A program made the position numbers and the translations under genes. A stretch of DNA of 61,985 bases from Betaproteobacteria bacterium (GTDB lineage Bacteria; Pseudomonadota; Gammaproteobacteria; Burkholderiales; Casimicrobiaceae): the NCBI GenBank assembly GCA_018971195.1, contig JAGXBK010000002.1, positions 1 to 61,985 on the forward strand, given 5' to 3'. The notes beneath the pieces are model-generated. The model searched no databases, had not been told where the DNA came from, and saw nothing but the letters and a program-made list of their open reading frames with translations. The number at the start of each line of letters is the position of its first letter. Positions within the stretch are counted from its first letter, which is position 1. Shown piece by piece: positions 53,329 to 61,985 of this stretch.

Positions 53329-54738
53329 GTGGCTGACGATCCGCACCTGCGCAGGCGGTTGCGGGATATCGTCGGCGAGCGCGGCATCGTGGCCGACGAG
53401 GCCGAGGCCGCGGCCTACCTGACGGACTGGCGTCGCGCCTTCCGCGGACGCGCCGCGGCGATCGTCCGGCCCGCGTCCACCGAGGAAGTGGCGGCGGTCG
53501 TGAAGCTCTGCGCGGGGGCGGGCATCCCCATCGTGCCGCAGGGAGGCAATACCGGCATGTGCGGGGGCGCGATCGCCGACGACAGCGGCCGCAGCGTCGT
53601 CATCGCGATGGGACGTATGAACCGCATCGTCGATGTCGATGCGCGCAACGATGCGGCGACTGTCGAGGCAGGCTGCGTGCTCGCCGACCTGCAGGCGGCT
53701 GCGGCGCGGGAGGGCCGGCTGTTTCCGCTCAGCCTCGCTGCAGAGGGAAGCTGCCAGATCGGCGGCAACGTCGCGACCAATGCAGGCGGGATCAGCGTGC
53801 TGCGCTATGGCAACACACGCGAGCTGACGCTCGGGCTCGAAGCGGTACTGCCGGACGGCAGGGTATGGAACGGGCTGCGCAGCCTGCGCAAGGACAACGC
53901 CGGCTACGACCTGAAGCAGCTGTTCATCGGTGGCGAGGGAACGCTTGGGATCGTGACGCAGGCGGTCGTCAAGCTGCATCCTGCGATCCTCGAGCGGAGC
54001 ACGGTGCTGGCCGCGGTCGCGACGGTCGACGCCGCCGTCGCGCTGCTCGGCCGGCTGCGCGAGCACTGCGGCGATACGATCAGCGCCTTCGAGCTCGTCT
54101 CACGCCGGTGCCTGGATCTGGTGTTGCAGCACACGCCGGCGACCCGCGATCCGTTCGCGCACGCGAGCGCGTGGTACGTGCTGGCGGAAGTCGGCGATAC
54201 CCGTGCCGGAGGCGACCTGCGCGACCGGCTCGAGGCTGGATTGCTCGGGGCAGGCGAGAACGGGATCGTCACCGACGCGGTCATCGCGGAAAGCATCGCG
54301 CAGCGCGAGGCGCTCTGGCGCCTGCGCGAAACGCTACCCGAGGCCATCCGCGCCGAAGGCCTGGCGTTCCGGTCGGACATCGCCGTGGCCGTGGGGCGCG
54401 TGCCCGCGTTCGTCGAGGCGGCGGAAGGTGATCTGCTGCGTGAGTTTCCCGGGATCCGCATCGTGTGCTTCGGTCACCTGGGCGACGGCAACCTCCACTT
54501 CAATGCCTTGCCGAACCGCGATGCCCCGCTGTCCTCCGACTGGGGGCGGGACGTGGGCCGGGTCCTCTACGATGCGGTTCGCGGCTACGACGGGAGCATC
54601 AGCGCCGAGCACGGCATCGGCCAGGCGAAGCGGGCCGCGCTGCTGCGTTGCAAGAGCGAGATCGAGATTGAGCTGATGCGCAAGGTCAAGCAGATGCTGG
54701 ATCCTGATGGCCTCATGAATCCCGGTAAGCTGCTTTAG
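53329..54738 (+). CDS. FAD-dependent 2-hydroxyacid dehydrogenase, GlcD/D-lactate dehydrogenase-like
   Basis: The 469-residue protein has the FAD-binding type 4 fold (IVRPASTEEVAAVVKLC, IVPQGGNTGMCGGAI, GEGTLGIVTQAVVKL) and the C-terminal FAD-linked oxidase motifs CFGHLGDGNLHFN and SAEHGIGQAKR. It oxidises a 2-hydroxy acid to the 2-oxo acid, passing electrons onward. GTG 53329 is the best start before the conserved region. The longer track ORF is out-of-frame. Followed by a GlcG-like gene. Confidence 0.9.
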   Translation: MADDPHLRRRLRDIVGERGIVADEAEAAAYLTDWRRAFRGRAAAIVRPASTEEVAAVVKLCAGAGIPIVPQGGNTGMCGGAIADDSGRSVVIAMGRMNRIVDVDARNDAATVEAGCVLADLQAAAAREGRLFPLSLAAEGSCQIGGNVATNAGGISVLRYGNTRELTLGLEAVLPDGRVWNGLRSLRKDNAGYDLKQLFIGGEGTLGIVTQAVVKLHPAILERSTVLAAVATVDAAVALLGRLREHCGDTISAFELVSRRCLDLVLQHTPATRDPFAHASAWYVLAEVGDTRAGGDLRDRLEAGLLGAGENGIVTDAVIAESIAQREALWRLRETLPEAIRAEGLAFRSDIAVAVGRVPAFVEAAEGDLLREFPGIRIVCFGHLGDGNLHFNALPNRDAPLSSDWGRDVGRVLYDAVRGYDGSISAEHGIGQAKRAALLRCKSEIEIELMRKVKQMLDPDGLMNPGKLL

Positions 54739-54832
54739 CCGAGTCCGGCGCGGCGCGGTGTTGCCGCCACGCGAACCATGCGATGTCCACCGCATCGACC
54801 CTGTCGCATCCTCAACGCTGCCTGGAGATGAC

Positions 54833-55264
54833 ATGAATGACATGACCCTTGCCCTGGCCTCCGAACTTGCCGACGGCACGCTCGCCGCAGGGCGCGCGGA
54901 CGGCTGCGCGCCGCTTGCCGTCGTGGTGCTCGACGCCGGCGGCCACGATGTCGTCGTCAAGCGCGAGGACCGTTGCGGCATCCTGCGCACCGACATCGCG
55001 CGCGGCAAGGCCTGGGGCGCGCTCGGCATGGGCCTCGGCTCGCGCGATCTTGCGAAGCGCGCCGAGGGCAATCCGCGTTTCTTCGCGGCGCTCGCCGCGC
55101 TGTCCGGCGGCCGCGTGATTCCCAATCCCGGCGGCGTACTGGTGCGAAATGCCGACGGCGACGTCATAGGCGCCGTCGGCGCGAGTGGAGATACCTCGGA
55201 CCGGGACGAGGCCTGCGCAGTGGCGTCGATCGAGCGGGCGGGAATGACGGCCGACGCCGGGTGA
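54833..55264 (+). CDS. GlcG/HbpS family heme-binding-like protein
   Basis: The 143-residue protein has APLAVVVLDAGGHDVVVKREDR, the family core, then ALSGGRVIPNPGGVLVRNADGDVIGAVGASGDTSDRDEACA. GlcG proteins often sit with glycolate/lactate dehydrogenases. Exact function is unclear. GGAG lies 7 bp before ATG 54833. It closes the plus-strand catabolic run. Confidence 0.88.
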   Translation: MNDMTLALASELADGTLAAGRADGCAPLAVVVLDAGGHDVVVKREDRCGILRTDIARGKAWGALGMGLGSRDLAKRAEGNPRFFAALAALSGGRVIPNPGGVLVRNADGDVIGAVGASGDTSDRDEACAVASIERAGMTADAG

Positions 55265-55307
55265 GTGCCTGGTCGACGGGGCGCGGATTGCGTCGCGCGC
55301 GCGGCGA

Positions 55308-56012
55308 TCAGACCAGCCCGGTGACAGGCAACGCCGCGCCATGAACGGCGCGAGCGTCGTCGGAGGCGAGGAACGCGATCACGTTCGCGAGATCCTGCGG
55401 TGCGACCCATTTCGCCGGATCGGCGCGAGGCATTGCGGCGCGATTGTCCGGCGTGTCGATGATCGTCGGCAGCACGCAGTTCACATTGATACGATGCTCA
55501 CGCAGCTCGGCGTCCATCGCCTCGGTCAGGCGCACCACTGAGCTCTTGGCGGCGCTGTAGGCGCCCATCAATGCTGCGCCTTTGCGGGCGGCGAACGCGG
55601 CGACGTTGACGATGCGTCCGCCATTGCCGGCGCGCATCACGGGCACCACTGCGTGCGCGGCGTTGACGAGCGTGCGCACGTTGGCGTCGAACAGGAAGTC
55701 GAGAGTCGCATCCGGGAGCTCGTGGACCGGCTCGCCCATGCGGAAGGCGCCGGTGATGTTGCACAGGACATCGATGCCGCCGAATCGCTCGACCGTCGTC
55801 GCGACGGCGCGGGCGAAATCGTCGCGCTTCAGGAGGTCGGCGACGAGCAGCAGCGTGGTCGGCCCGTCGGTCCCGAATGTCTCGGCGAGCTGTTCTTTAC
55901 GGCGGGCGATCAGCGCGAGATTCGCGCCCCGCTCGGCGAATGCCGCCGCCACGGCGCGGCCGAGATGCCCGGCTGCGCCGGTCACGACGACGGTGCGGTT
56001 GGCGAAGTCCAT
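55308..56012 (-). CDS. SDR family oxidoreductase
   Basis: The 234-residue SDR has VVVTGAAGHLGRAVAAAF, catalytic YSAAK and a C-terminal DDARAVHGAALPVTGLV. The usual NNAG motif reads CNITGAF, a notable variant. It is convergent with the GlcG-like gene, with a 43-bp gap. Substrate unknown. Confidence 0.88.
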   Translation of the reverse strand: MDFANRTVVVTGAAGHLGRAVAAAFAERGANLALIARRKEQLAETFGTDGPTTLLLVADLLKRDDFARAVATTVERFGGIDVLCNITGAFRMGEPVHELPDATLDFLFDANVRTLVNAAHAVVPVMRAGNGGRIVNVAAFAARKGAALMGAYSAAKSSVVRLTEAMDAELREHRINVNCVLPTIIDTPDNRAAMPRADPAKWVAPQDLANVIAFLASDDARAVHGAALPVTGLV

Positions 56013-56144
56013 GCCTTTGGATCCTCGGATTCGACAGCCTGGTCGGGGGTCGATCGGCGCAGCACTCCAATTAGCGGAACTGCAGCGCCTGCTGGAACCG
56101 CTCGCGGAATGTCGCTGGATCGTGGTGCATGGTCCGCGCGCCCC

Positions 56145-56540
56145 TCACAGCGACGGCGTCCCCTCGTGCGCGTAGGTCTTCTCGCGCTGCCGCTGGCAGG
56201 GTTGGCAGCGCTTCGCCGTCGGATAGGCACGCAGGCGCTCGACGCCGATGTGCTCGCCGCAGTCGATGCAGACTCCGTAGGTGCCGGCCTTGATCCGAAG
56301 CTTCGCGGCATCGATGTCGCGCAGTTCCTGGACGTGCCGATCGATGATTGCGAGGTTGAGGTCGGCCAGCGCATCGCCGACTGATTGGTCGCCGATGTCG
56401 GGAGGGACGCGCCCGATGAGCTCGATGTATTGCTGGTTCTCGCTGTGCTCGAGTGCGTCGCGAACTTCCTCGAGCAGCGCATCGCGGCGCCGGTCGAGTC
56501 GACCGGCGAGTTCTGCCAGCCGGGCTTTGGAAAGTGCCAT
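56145..56540 (-). CDS. TraR/DksA family zinc-finger protein
   Basis: The 131-residue protein is an N-terminal coiled coil (residues 1-80, with LADLNLAIIDRHVQELRDIDAAKLRIKAGTYG) plus a four-Cys zinc finger CIDCGEHIG...RCQPC (Cys91, 94, 112, 115). DksA relatives bind the RNA polymerase secondary channel with ppGpp. ATG 56540 is selected by the conserved start. The track ORF extends far upstream through gshA in another frame. It is downstream of gshA on the same strand. Confidence 0.9.
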   Translation of the reverse strand: MALSKARLAELAGRLDRRRDALLEEVRDALEHSENQQYIELIGRVPPDIGDQSVGDALADLNLAIIDRHVQELRDIDAAKLRIKAGTYGVCIDCGEHIGVERLRAYPTAKRCQPCQRQREKTYAHEGTPSL

Positions 56541-56671
56541 TGCTGTCGTTCTCCGCACGTCGTTTCGCGACAATGCCTCGGATTGTAGGCCTGGCGACGA
56601 TGCGGCGTTTGACCTGGCGCAACGGCGAAGCGTTCCAGCTGCGGGGACCCGGGCGCTGCCGGGAGCGCGGC

Positions 56672-58261
56672 TCAGCCCATCGCCGGCAAGCGCATCGCGG
56701 CCAGCAGGTCCTGCGCCAGGTACTGCTGGCGATAGGTCTCGAACGGCAGGCGATCCGACGCCTCGATTTCCCGCTGCGCGGCCACCGATTCGTCGGCCAT
56801 GCGCCTGAAGCGCGATTCCTGGGCAGCGGAAAACGGCAGCGCGAGCAGGTCCTCGCGTTTCTGCAGCGACCGGGCATGCGTGAACTCGAAGTACGACTTG
56901 CCGTAATCCTGCTCGATTTCGCGCAGCACGCGTGCCGATGGCGTCGTCGCCGGGTCGGCCAGTGCCGTGCGGGCCGCAGCGAGCACATCGCGATGCGCAT
57001 GGCCGCCGCGGGCGGCGTCGAGTGCGGCGGCGAACGGCTCGCAGTCGTCGATGATCTCGGCTCCCCAGTCGGCCAGGGCGCGCTCGCGGCCGCGCTGCAG
57101 CAGGCGCAGGCCCGCCTCGCGACCCCGCTCGGCGACACGGTACTGGTTGGCTGCGATCTCGGCGATCTCGTCCGGCGTGTCCGGCGAGCTGTCGGAAAGC
57201 AGGCAGTGCAGCAGGAACGCGTCGAGAAAGTGCATCGTCGGTGCATCGACGCCGACCGGCGCGTACGGATCGACGTCGAGGCTGCGGACTTCGACGTACT
57301 CCACGCCGCGCTCGGTCAGCGCGTGCAGCGGCCGCTCGCCGCGCCGGATGCGGCGCTTCGGACGGATCGTCCCATAGAACTCGTTCTCGATCTGCAGCAG
57401 CGTCGTCGCGAGCTGCAGGTAGCGGTCGCCATTGCGCAGGCCGATCGCCTCGTAAGGCGGATAGGGTTCGGTCATCGCCCGCTGCAGCGAGCGGGCGTAG
57501 CTCGCGAGGCTGTTGAAGCTGACCTCGAGCGCGGCCTGCGCGTCGCTCTGGTATCCGAGCGGGCCCATGCGCAGCGATGTCGCGTTTGGCAGGTATACCG
57601 TGCGCGAGCCGAGGCTCTGCAGCGCGTGTCGACGGCCCTCGACGAAACACTGGCAGGCGGCCGGCGACGTGCCGAACAGGTACAGCGGGAGCCACGATTT
57701 GCGCCGGAAATTGCGGATGAGCGCGAAATACGCATCGGTGCGGTAATCCCGTGGATCTCCGACGTGCGCGTCGGCCTGCTGCAAAGCCGCCCAGGCCGCA
57801 TCGGGGAGCGAGAAGTTGTAATGCACGCCGGAGATCGTCTGCATCCTGCGCCCGTAGCGGTGCGCGAGTCCGGTCCGGTAGACGGTCTTGATCCTCCCCA
57901 GGTTGGAGCTGCCGTAATGCCCGATCGGAATGTGGTCATCGTCGGGCAGGAGGCAGGGCATGCTGCCCGACCACATCGCCTCATGGCCGATCTGGCGGTA
58001 GACGAACTGGTGGATCTCGGTCAGCTCGCCGATGCAGGCGTCGGCGCTCGCGTGCACGCCGGTGATGAGCTCGAGCTGGGATTCGCTGAAATCGGTCGTG
58101 ATGTGGGGGTGCGTGAGCGCAGATCCCAGCGCTTCGGGATGCCGGGTCGCCGCCAGCGTGCCGTCCGGGGAGATGCGCAGGCTCTCCTTCTCGACGCCGC
58201 GCAGGAGGCCCGTCAGCATCGGCGGCGAAAGCGCGCTCAGGCGTTGTTGCGCATCGGGCAA
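56672..58261 (-). CDS. gshA: glutamate--cysteine ligase (proteobacterial type)
   Basis: The 529-residue protein catalyses the first step of glutathione synthesis. It contains GVEKESLRISPDGTLAATRHPEALG, SESQLELITG, GVHYNFSLPD and EVRSLDVDPYAPVG, all characteristic of the gamma/beta GshA. The track start 58468 gives a non-conserved basic N-terminus. TTG 58261 is proposed because AAGGAGGT lies 4 bp upstream and the length then matches family members. A rare start codon with a perfect Shine-Dalgarno is plausible. Confidence 0.9.
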   Translation of the reverse strand: MPDAQQRLSALSPPMLTGLLRGVEKESLRISPDGTLAATRHPEALGSALTHPHITTDFSESQLELITGVHASADACIGELTEIHQFVYRQIGHEAMWSGSMPCLLPDDDHIPIGHYGSSNLGRIKTVYRTGLAHRYGRRMQTISGVHYNFSLPDAAWAALQQADAHVGDPRDYRTDAYFALIRNFRRKSWLPLYLFGTSPAACQCFVEGRRHALQSLGSRTVYLPNATSLRMGPLGYQSDAQAALEVSFNSLASYARSLQRAMTEPYPPYEAIGLRNGDRYLQLATTLLQIENEFYGTIRPKRRIRRGERPLHALTERGVEYVEVRSLDVDPYAPVGVDAPTMHFLDAFLLHCLLSDSSPDTPDEIAEIAANQYRVAERGREAGLRLLQRGRERALADWGAEIIDDCEPFAAALDAARGGHAHRDVLAAARTALADPATTPSARVLREIEQDYGKSYFEFTHARSLQKREDLLALPFSAAQESRFRRMADESVAAQREIEASDRLPFETYRQQYLAQDLLAAMRLPAMG

Positions 58262-58714
58262 GGGGACCTCCTTCGAGTCGTGCGGATGGATCGGGACCGA
58301 CCTGCCTGCAGGCGTGTGCGCATCGCGGGCCGCGAACGTCACGGTCAACCGGGCGGGAACGGCGAAGGCGGCGCTGCCTTTCCCGGCATTATGCCTGCCG
58401 TCGCGGACGCGCCTTGGCCGCGAGGCGCGTATCGCTGCCCGAAATTCCCTCCGCGATCTGCGGATCATCGGGATCGGGCGAGCCCGCGAGCGCTGCGCAG
58501 CCGCGGTGGCTTCTCGGGGCCGGCGGCCTCACGCCGGTTGATGTACGTCAAAACGATCCCGACGTCATGGGGCCAGAATTGGTTCGAACCACGGAGCCGC
58601 AACCCCGCGGCAGGCACGGAGCAGCTACGGAGCAGCCAGGGCGCGGCAACGCTGCGGCAACGCGGCGGCCACGCCGGGTTCGCGGCAGGTGACCTGACCA
58701 CACTGGAGATTTCC
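58262..58714. other. divergent intergenic region gshA / hsp20
   Basis: The 453 bp contain no supported gene. The features are the gshA ribosome-binding site at the left, the FNR/Anr-like box at 58538-58551 with a matching -10, and a leader of about 130 nt before hsp20. The latter has a CTGGAG Shine-Dalgarno 7-12 bp before the ATG. Confidence 0.6.
58538..58579 (+). promoter_or_regulatory. FNR/Anr-type box and -10 for hsp20 (class II geometry)
   Basis: TTGAT-GTAC-GTCAA (58538-58551) differs from the FNR consensus TTGAT-N4-ATCAA at one base. CAGAAT (58574-58579) is a 4/6 -10 hexamer. If it spans -12 to -7, +1 is 58586 and the box centre is at -41.5, the classic activating position. Confidence 0.65.
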
Positions 58715-59161
58715 ATGGCAAACATCACCCGATTCGATCCATTCGGCGAAATCGCGACGTTCTCGCCCTTCCGCGACATCGAGGATTTCCTGCGCGTGCC
58801 GCGCCTGCGCAGCTGGGGCCGCGATTTCCCGGCCGCGCCGGAGATCAAGATCGATGTGACCGAGGACGACAAGACCTACCACGTCAAGGCCGAGGTTCCC
58901 GGCGTGAAGAAGGAAGACATCCACGTCGCGGTCGAGGGCAACCAGGTGTCGATCAGCGCCGAGGTCCGGAAGGACGAGGAGGAAAAGAAAGGGAAGACGG
59001 TCCTGCGCAGTGAACGCTACTTCGGCAAGCAGGAGCGCAGCTTCACGCTGATGCACGACATCGACGAGAGCAAGGCCGAGGCGAAGTACCAGGACGGCGT
59101 CCTGGACCTCGTCCTGCCCAAGAAGAACGGCGCGGTATCGAAACAGTTGGCGGTGAAGTAG
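58715..59161 (+). CDS. small heat shock protein, Hsp20/alpha-crystallin family
   Basis: The 148-residue holdase has N-terminal NITRFDPFGEIATFSPFRDIEDFL, an alpha-crystallin domain (APEIKIDVTEDDKTYHVKAEVPGVKKEDIHVAVEGNQVSI) and a short tail KKNGAVSKQLAVK. The FNR-type box upstream suggests induction at low oxygen rather than heat alone. The 902-aa ORF in the track is only this gene plus an antisense read of gshA. Confidence 0.94.
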   Translation: MANITRFDPFGEIATFSPFRDIEDFLRVPRLRSWGRDFPAAPEIKIDVTEDDKTYHVKAEVPGVKKEDIHVAVEGNQVSISAEVRKDEEEKKGKTVLRSERYFGKQERSFTLMHDIDESKAEAKYQDGVLDLVLPKKNGAVSKQLAVK

Positions 59162-59256
59162 AGCGCTGCGGCGTCGAAGCAAACGCGGTCCGGAACAGTC
59201 GTCGGTTCCGCGAGTCCCCGGTTGCAGGATCGCCGGTAACCGACGATGGAATCCAC

Positions 59257-59775
59257 ATGACAAGTTCAAGGGCTTCCTCCAAGGCCGGTGCGCCGCCGGC
59301 GGCCGGCATGCGTTCGGGCCAACGCGTCTTCGACGCCCGGCAACATGACCCGTACCAGGCCGCCGGCAAGCACCCGGAGCCCACGGTCTGCCCGGATTGC
59401 CACGCGATCTTCCATGCCGGACACTGGCAGTGGGGCAGTGCGCCCGACGGGGCGCATCAGACGCGGTGCCCCGCATGTCGGCGCATCCGCGACAAGCTGC
59501 CTGCGGGCTGGCTGACACTCGGCGGTGCGCATTTCAACGCGCACCGCGCGGATGTACTCGCACACGTGCACAAGGTGGCGGCGCGCGAGCGCGAGGAGCA
59601 TCCGCTCAATCGCGTCATGGCGATCGAGGAAGGACCCGACGAGGTCGTCGTCACCACGACCGACGTCCATACGCCGCAGCGCATCGCCGAGGCGCTCGAG
59701 CGCCAGCACCACGGCGAATTCGAAGTCCAATACGGCCACGACGAATACTCGGTGCGCGTGCACTGGCGCGCCTGA
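59257..59775 (+). CDS. zinc-ribbon protein, BCAM0308-like
   Basis: The 172-residue protein has two CxxC knuckles (VCPDCHAIF and RCPACRRIRDKLPAGWLTLGG) and a C-terminal alpha/beta domain (VVTTTDVHTPQRIAEALERQHHGEFEVQYGHDEYSVRVHW). From memory it resembles the BCAM0308 family of low-oxygen-associated proteins in Burkholderia. That recollection needs a search. It follows hsp20 by 95 bp and may share its promoter. Confidence 0.75.
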   Translation: MTSSRASSKAGAPPAAGMRSGQRVFDARQHDPYQAAGKHPEPTVCPDCHAIFHAGHWQWGSAPDGAHQTRCPACRRIRDKLPAGWLTLGGAHFNAHRADVLAHVHKVAAREREEHPLNRVMAIEEGPDEVVVTTTDVHTPQRIAEALERQHHGEFEVQYGHDEYSVRVHWRA

Positions 59776-59909
59776 TCTGGCGTACTTGGGTACGCGGACC
59801 TGGCGGGGACGGCGGACTTTGACCGTCGGTGCGGGCGTCAAGCGTAGCGGCGCGCCGACGCGGTCTCTGCTGCATACTCGCCGCGGTGCGAATCCCCCGG
59901 TGCAGCAGC

Positions 59910-61169
59910 ATGAAGGTGACAGTCCTCGGCAGCGGCGTGATCGGCGTGTCGACCGCCTACCACCTGGCGAAGGCCGGGCACCGGGTGACGGTCGTCGACC
60001 GGCAGCCGGGCGCTGCGCTGGAAACGAGCTTCGGCAATGCCGGCGAGGTCTCGGCCGGACTCGCGGCGCCCTGGGCCGGCCCGGGCATTCCACTGAAGGC
60101 CCTCAAGTGGGCGTTCATGCGGCACCGCCCGCTGGTGATCTGGCCCTTGCCGGATCCCGCCATGTGGCGCTGGGCGCTGCAGATGCTTGGCAACTGCACG
60201 GCAGCGCGCTACGAGCGCAACAAGACGCGGATGCTGCGGCTCGCCCAGTACAGCCGCGACCGCCTGCGCGTGTTGCGCGCCGAGACCGGCATCCGTTACA
60301 GCGAGCGCAGCCTCGGAACGCTACAGCTCTTTCGCACGCAGAAGGATTTCGACGCCACCGGCCGGGATACCGAGGTGCTCGATCGCCACGGCGTGCCGTA
60401 CCAGCTGCTCGACCGGGAAGGCTGCATCGGCGTCGAACCGGCGCTCGCGCGCGTCAGGGAGAAGTTCGTCGGGGGCTTGCGGCTCACCGACGACGAGACC
60501 GGCGATTGCCACCAGTTCACGACAAGGCTCGCGGCCCTCGCGCAGGACCTGGGTGTCGAGTTCCGGTTCGGCGTCGACATCCGGCGCATCGTCCCGAACG
60601 GCGGGCGAATCAGCGGCGTCGCGACCGACCAGGGCGAGTTGCGCGCGGATGCCTACGTCGTCGCGCTGGGCAGCTATTCGCCGCTGCTCCTGAAGCCGTT
60701 GCGGATCGACCTTCCCGTGTATCCGGTAAAGGGGTATTCGATCACGATCCCGATCGGGGACCCGTCGGGTGCGCCCGAATCGACGGTGATGGACGAGACC
60801 TTCAAGGTCGCGGTGACGCGCCTCGACGACCGCATCCGGGTCGGGGGCACCGCCGAGCTCGCCGGCTATTCACGCACGCTGCGCCCGAGCCGACGCGCGA
60901 CGCTCGAGCATGTCGTCACCGACCTGTTCCCCGCAGGCGGCGATGTCGCCAAAGCGACCTTCTGGACCGGACTGCGGCCGATGACCCCGGATGGCACGCC
61001 GGTCATCGGGCCGAGCCCGTATGCGAACCTGTTCCTCGCGACCGGCCACGGAACCCTCGGCTGGACCATGTCGGCCGGCACGGGGCAGGTCCTCGCCGAC
61101 GTCGTGTCGGGACGTAAGCCCGAGATCGATCTCACCGGGCTCACCTACGCACGCTACGCCGGGGCATAG
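59910..61169 (+). CDS. dadA: D-amino acid dehydrogenase
   Basis: The 419-residue flavoprotein has [55 protein letters not shown] and a C-terminal FAD motif ([21 protein letters not shown]). It oxidises D-amino acids to 2-oxo acids at the membrane, feeding the respiratory chain. ATG 59910 matches the family N-terminus. The track adds 27 unlikely residues. Confidence 0.93.
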   Translation: MKVTVLGSGVIGVSTAYHLAKAGHRVTVVDRQPGAALETSFGNAGEVSAGLAAPWAGPGIPLKALKWAFMRHRPLVIWPLPDPAMWRWALQMLGNCTAARYERNKTRMLRLAQYSRDRLRVLRAETGIRYSERSLGTLQLFRTQKDFDATGRDTEVLDRHGVPYQLLDREGCIGVEPALARVREKFVGGLRLTDDETGDCHQFTTRLAALAQDLGVEFRFGVDIRRIVPNGGRISGVATDQGELRADAYVVALGSYSPLLLKPLRIDLPVYPVKGYSITIPIGDPSGAPESTVMDETFKVAVTRLDDRIRVGGTAELAGYSRTLRPSRRATLEHVVTDLFPAGGDVAKATFWTGLRPMTPDGTPVIGPSPYANLFLATGHGTLGWTMSAGTGQVLADVVSGRKPEIDLTGLTYARYAGA

Positions 61170-61273
61170 CGAGCCGCTCCAGGCACCCGGCCGCGTCCCG
61201 CACTGTCGCCGCTAGGCAACAGTCGACATCCTGTGCAACAATGATCGCAATTATTTGCATCAGGGTGACCGCG

Positions 61274-61837
61274 ATGCTGGACCGTGACGGCTATCGCCCG
61301 AACGTCGCCATCGTCATCGCCAACGGCAGAAACCTGGTTTTCTGGGGCAAGAGGATCCGCGAGCATTCCTGGCAGTTTCCGCAAGGCGGCATCAATCCCG
61401 GTGAGGCGCCCGAGCAGGCGATGTACCGGGAACTGCGTGAGGAAGTGGGACTCCAGCCGCAGCATGTCAGGATCCTCGGCCGTACGCGGGAATGGCTGCG
61501 TTACGAGGTACCGCAACACTGGATCAAACGCGAATTCCGCGGCAGCTACCGTGGGCAGAAGCAGATCTGGTACCTGCTGCGGCTCACCGGCCGCGACACC
61601 GACGTCAGCCTGCGCGCGACCGACCATCCGGAATTCGACGCCTGGCGCTGGCACGACTACTGGATTCCGCTCGAATCCGTGATCGACTTCAAGCGCGATG
61701 TCTATCGGCGAGCGCTGCGCGAGCTCGAACGCTACCTGCACGCGCGCCCTCAGACGCGTCGCGACCGGCTCTATGGCTGGGGGCGGCCCGAGATCCCCGC
61801 GTCCTACGTCGACCCCCAGGCGCAGCCTGAAAGCTGA
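61274..61837 (+). CDS. rppH: RNA pyrophosphohydrolase
   Basis: The 187-residue Nudix enzyme [27 protein letters not shown] has the Nudix box [23 protein letters not shown], complete with REVxEE-type residues. It removes pyrophosphate from mRNA 5' ends to trigger RNase E decay. AGGGTG precedes ATG 61274. The track start at 61241 is less conserved. Confidence 0.95.
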   Translation: MLDRDGYRPNVAIVIANGRNLVFWGKRIREHSWQFPQGGINPGEAPEQAMYRELREEVGLQPQHVRILGRTREWLRYEVPQHWIKREFRGSYRGQKQIWYLLRLTGRDTDVSLRATDHPEFDAWRWHDYWIPLESVIDFKRDVYRRALRELERYLHARPQTRRDRLYGWGRPEIPASYVDPQAQPES

Positions 61838-61863
61838 CCCGCGCCGCGGAAAGCGCGAAAAAT

Positions 61864-61985
61864 GGGGTCAGAGCTGTAATTAGCGCGGGCGTTGGGGTCA
61901 GAGCGGCGGAATTGGGGTCAGAGCTGTAATAAACGCCAAACTGGAGGAGACGCTCCTTCCAAAGGCTTATTACAGCTCTGACCCC
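61864..61985. repeat. REP-like repeats with GGGGTCAGAGC core, running off the right edge
   Basis: Direct copies begin at 61864 (GGGGTCAGAGCTGTAATTA), 61894 (GGGGTCAGAGCGGCGGA) and 61914 (GGGGTCAGAGCTGTAATAA). The last is inverted perfectly at 61967-61985, enclosing a smaller GGAGGAG/CTCCTTCC hairpin. The GGGGTCAGA core is known from REP sequences next to IS200-like REP-associated transposases, so such a gene may lie just outside the window. Confidence 0.8.

Noticed and set aside
56453-59161. 902-aa plus-strand ORF as one protein
   Set aside because: The Hsp20 at its end has its own start and ribosome-binding site. The remainder is antisense to gshA and the DksA-like gene.

Overview
The window looks like a chromosomal segment of a high-GC betaproteobacterium, most likely close to Burkholderiales or Rhodocyclales. 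The reasons are the S10-spc-alpha ribosomal order with an S14 lacking zinc ligands, a full system I cytochrome c maturation operon, a MaeB-type hybrid malic enzyme, a proteobacterial GshA, and many NitT/TauT-type ABC transporters with secreted binding proteins. No taxonomic search was possible.

Layout. (1) 1-14.55 kb: the 3' end of tuf, then rpsJ-rplC-rplD-rplW-rplB-rpsS-rplV-rpsC-rplP-rpmC-rpsQ, a gap with a plausible sigma70 promoter, rplN to secY, infA, rpmJ, rpsM-rpsK-rpsD-rpoA-rplQ and a strong intrinsic terminator. (2) 14.6-16 kb: a GalE-like epimerase whose catalytic Tyr is His, and a small DUF2007 plus zinc-ribbon protein. (3) 16-23.1 kb, minus strand: a nine-gene ccm operon in which ccmI leads instead of closing. 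(4) 23.3-27 kb: maeB and an Nramp-related transporter lacking the usual metal-site motifs. (5) 27.0-29.2 kb: a tRNA-Ser(GGA) locus split into a 5' half and a 3' half about 2.07 kb apart. Between the halves lie an intact tRNA-Ser, a HigBA toxin-antitoxin pair and a decayed SWIM zinc-finger gene. (6) 29.4-33.7 kb: a FadD-like ligase, two divergent zinc-ribbon proteins, a bactofilin with a zinc-ribbon partner, a fossil fragment of a transporter binding protein, and a YbhB/YbcL protein.

(7) 33.7-55.3 kb is an accessory catabolic and transport region. It holds a minus-strand set (biotin carrier, PYC/OadA-type carboxyltransferase, binding protein, permease, ATPase) divergent from an IclR regulator. 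Next come an MHS transporter, an SDR, and an orphan binding protein divergent from a LysR regulator. After these is a long plus-strand run: COG0523 GTPase, amidohydrolase, SDR, Gfo/Idh/MocA oxidoreductase, a complete ABC importer with two permeases, a HIBADH-like reductase, a GlcD-like FAD dehydrogenase and a GlcG-like protein. The four-base overlaps suggest tight co-translation. The substrate is not evident from sequence.

(8) 55.3-62 kb: an SDR, a DksA-family protein and gshA (TTG start) on the minus strand. They are followed by hsp20 and a zinc-ribbon protein behind a well-placed FNR/Anr box, then dadA, rppH and, at the right edge, REP-like repeats.

Most promising: the split tRNA-Ser mini-island, the two-subunit biotin carboxylase and transporter cluster, the Y-to-H GalE homologue, and the FNR-type hsp20 promoter geometry.
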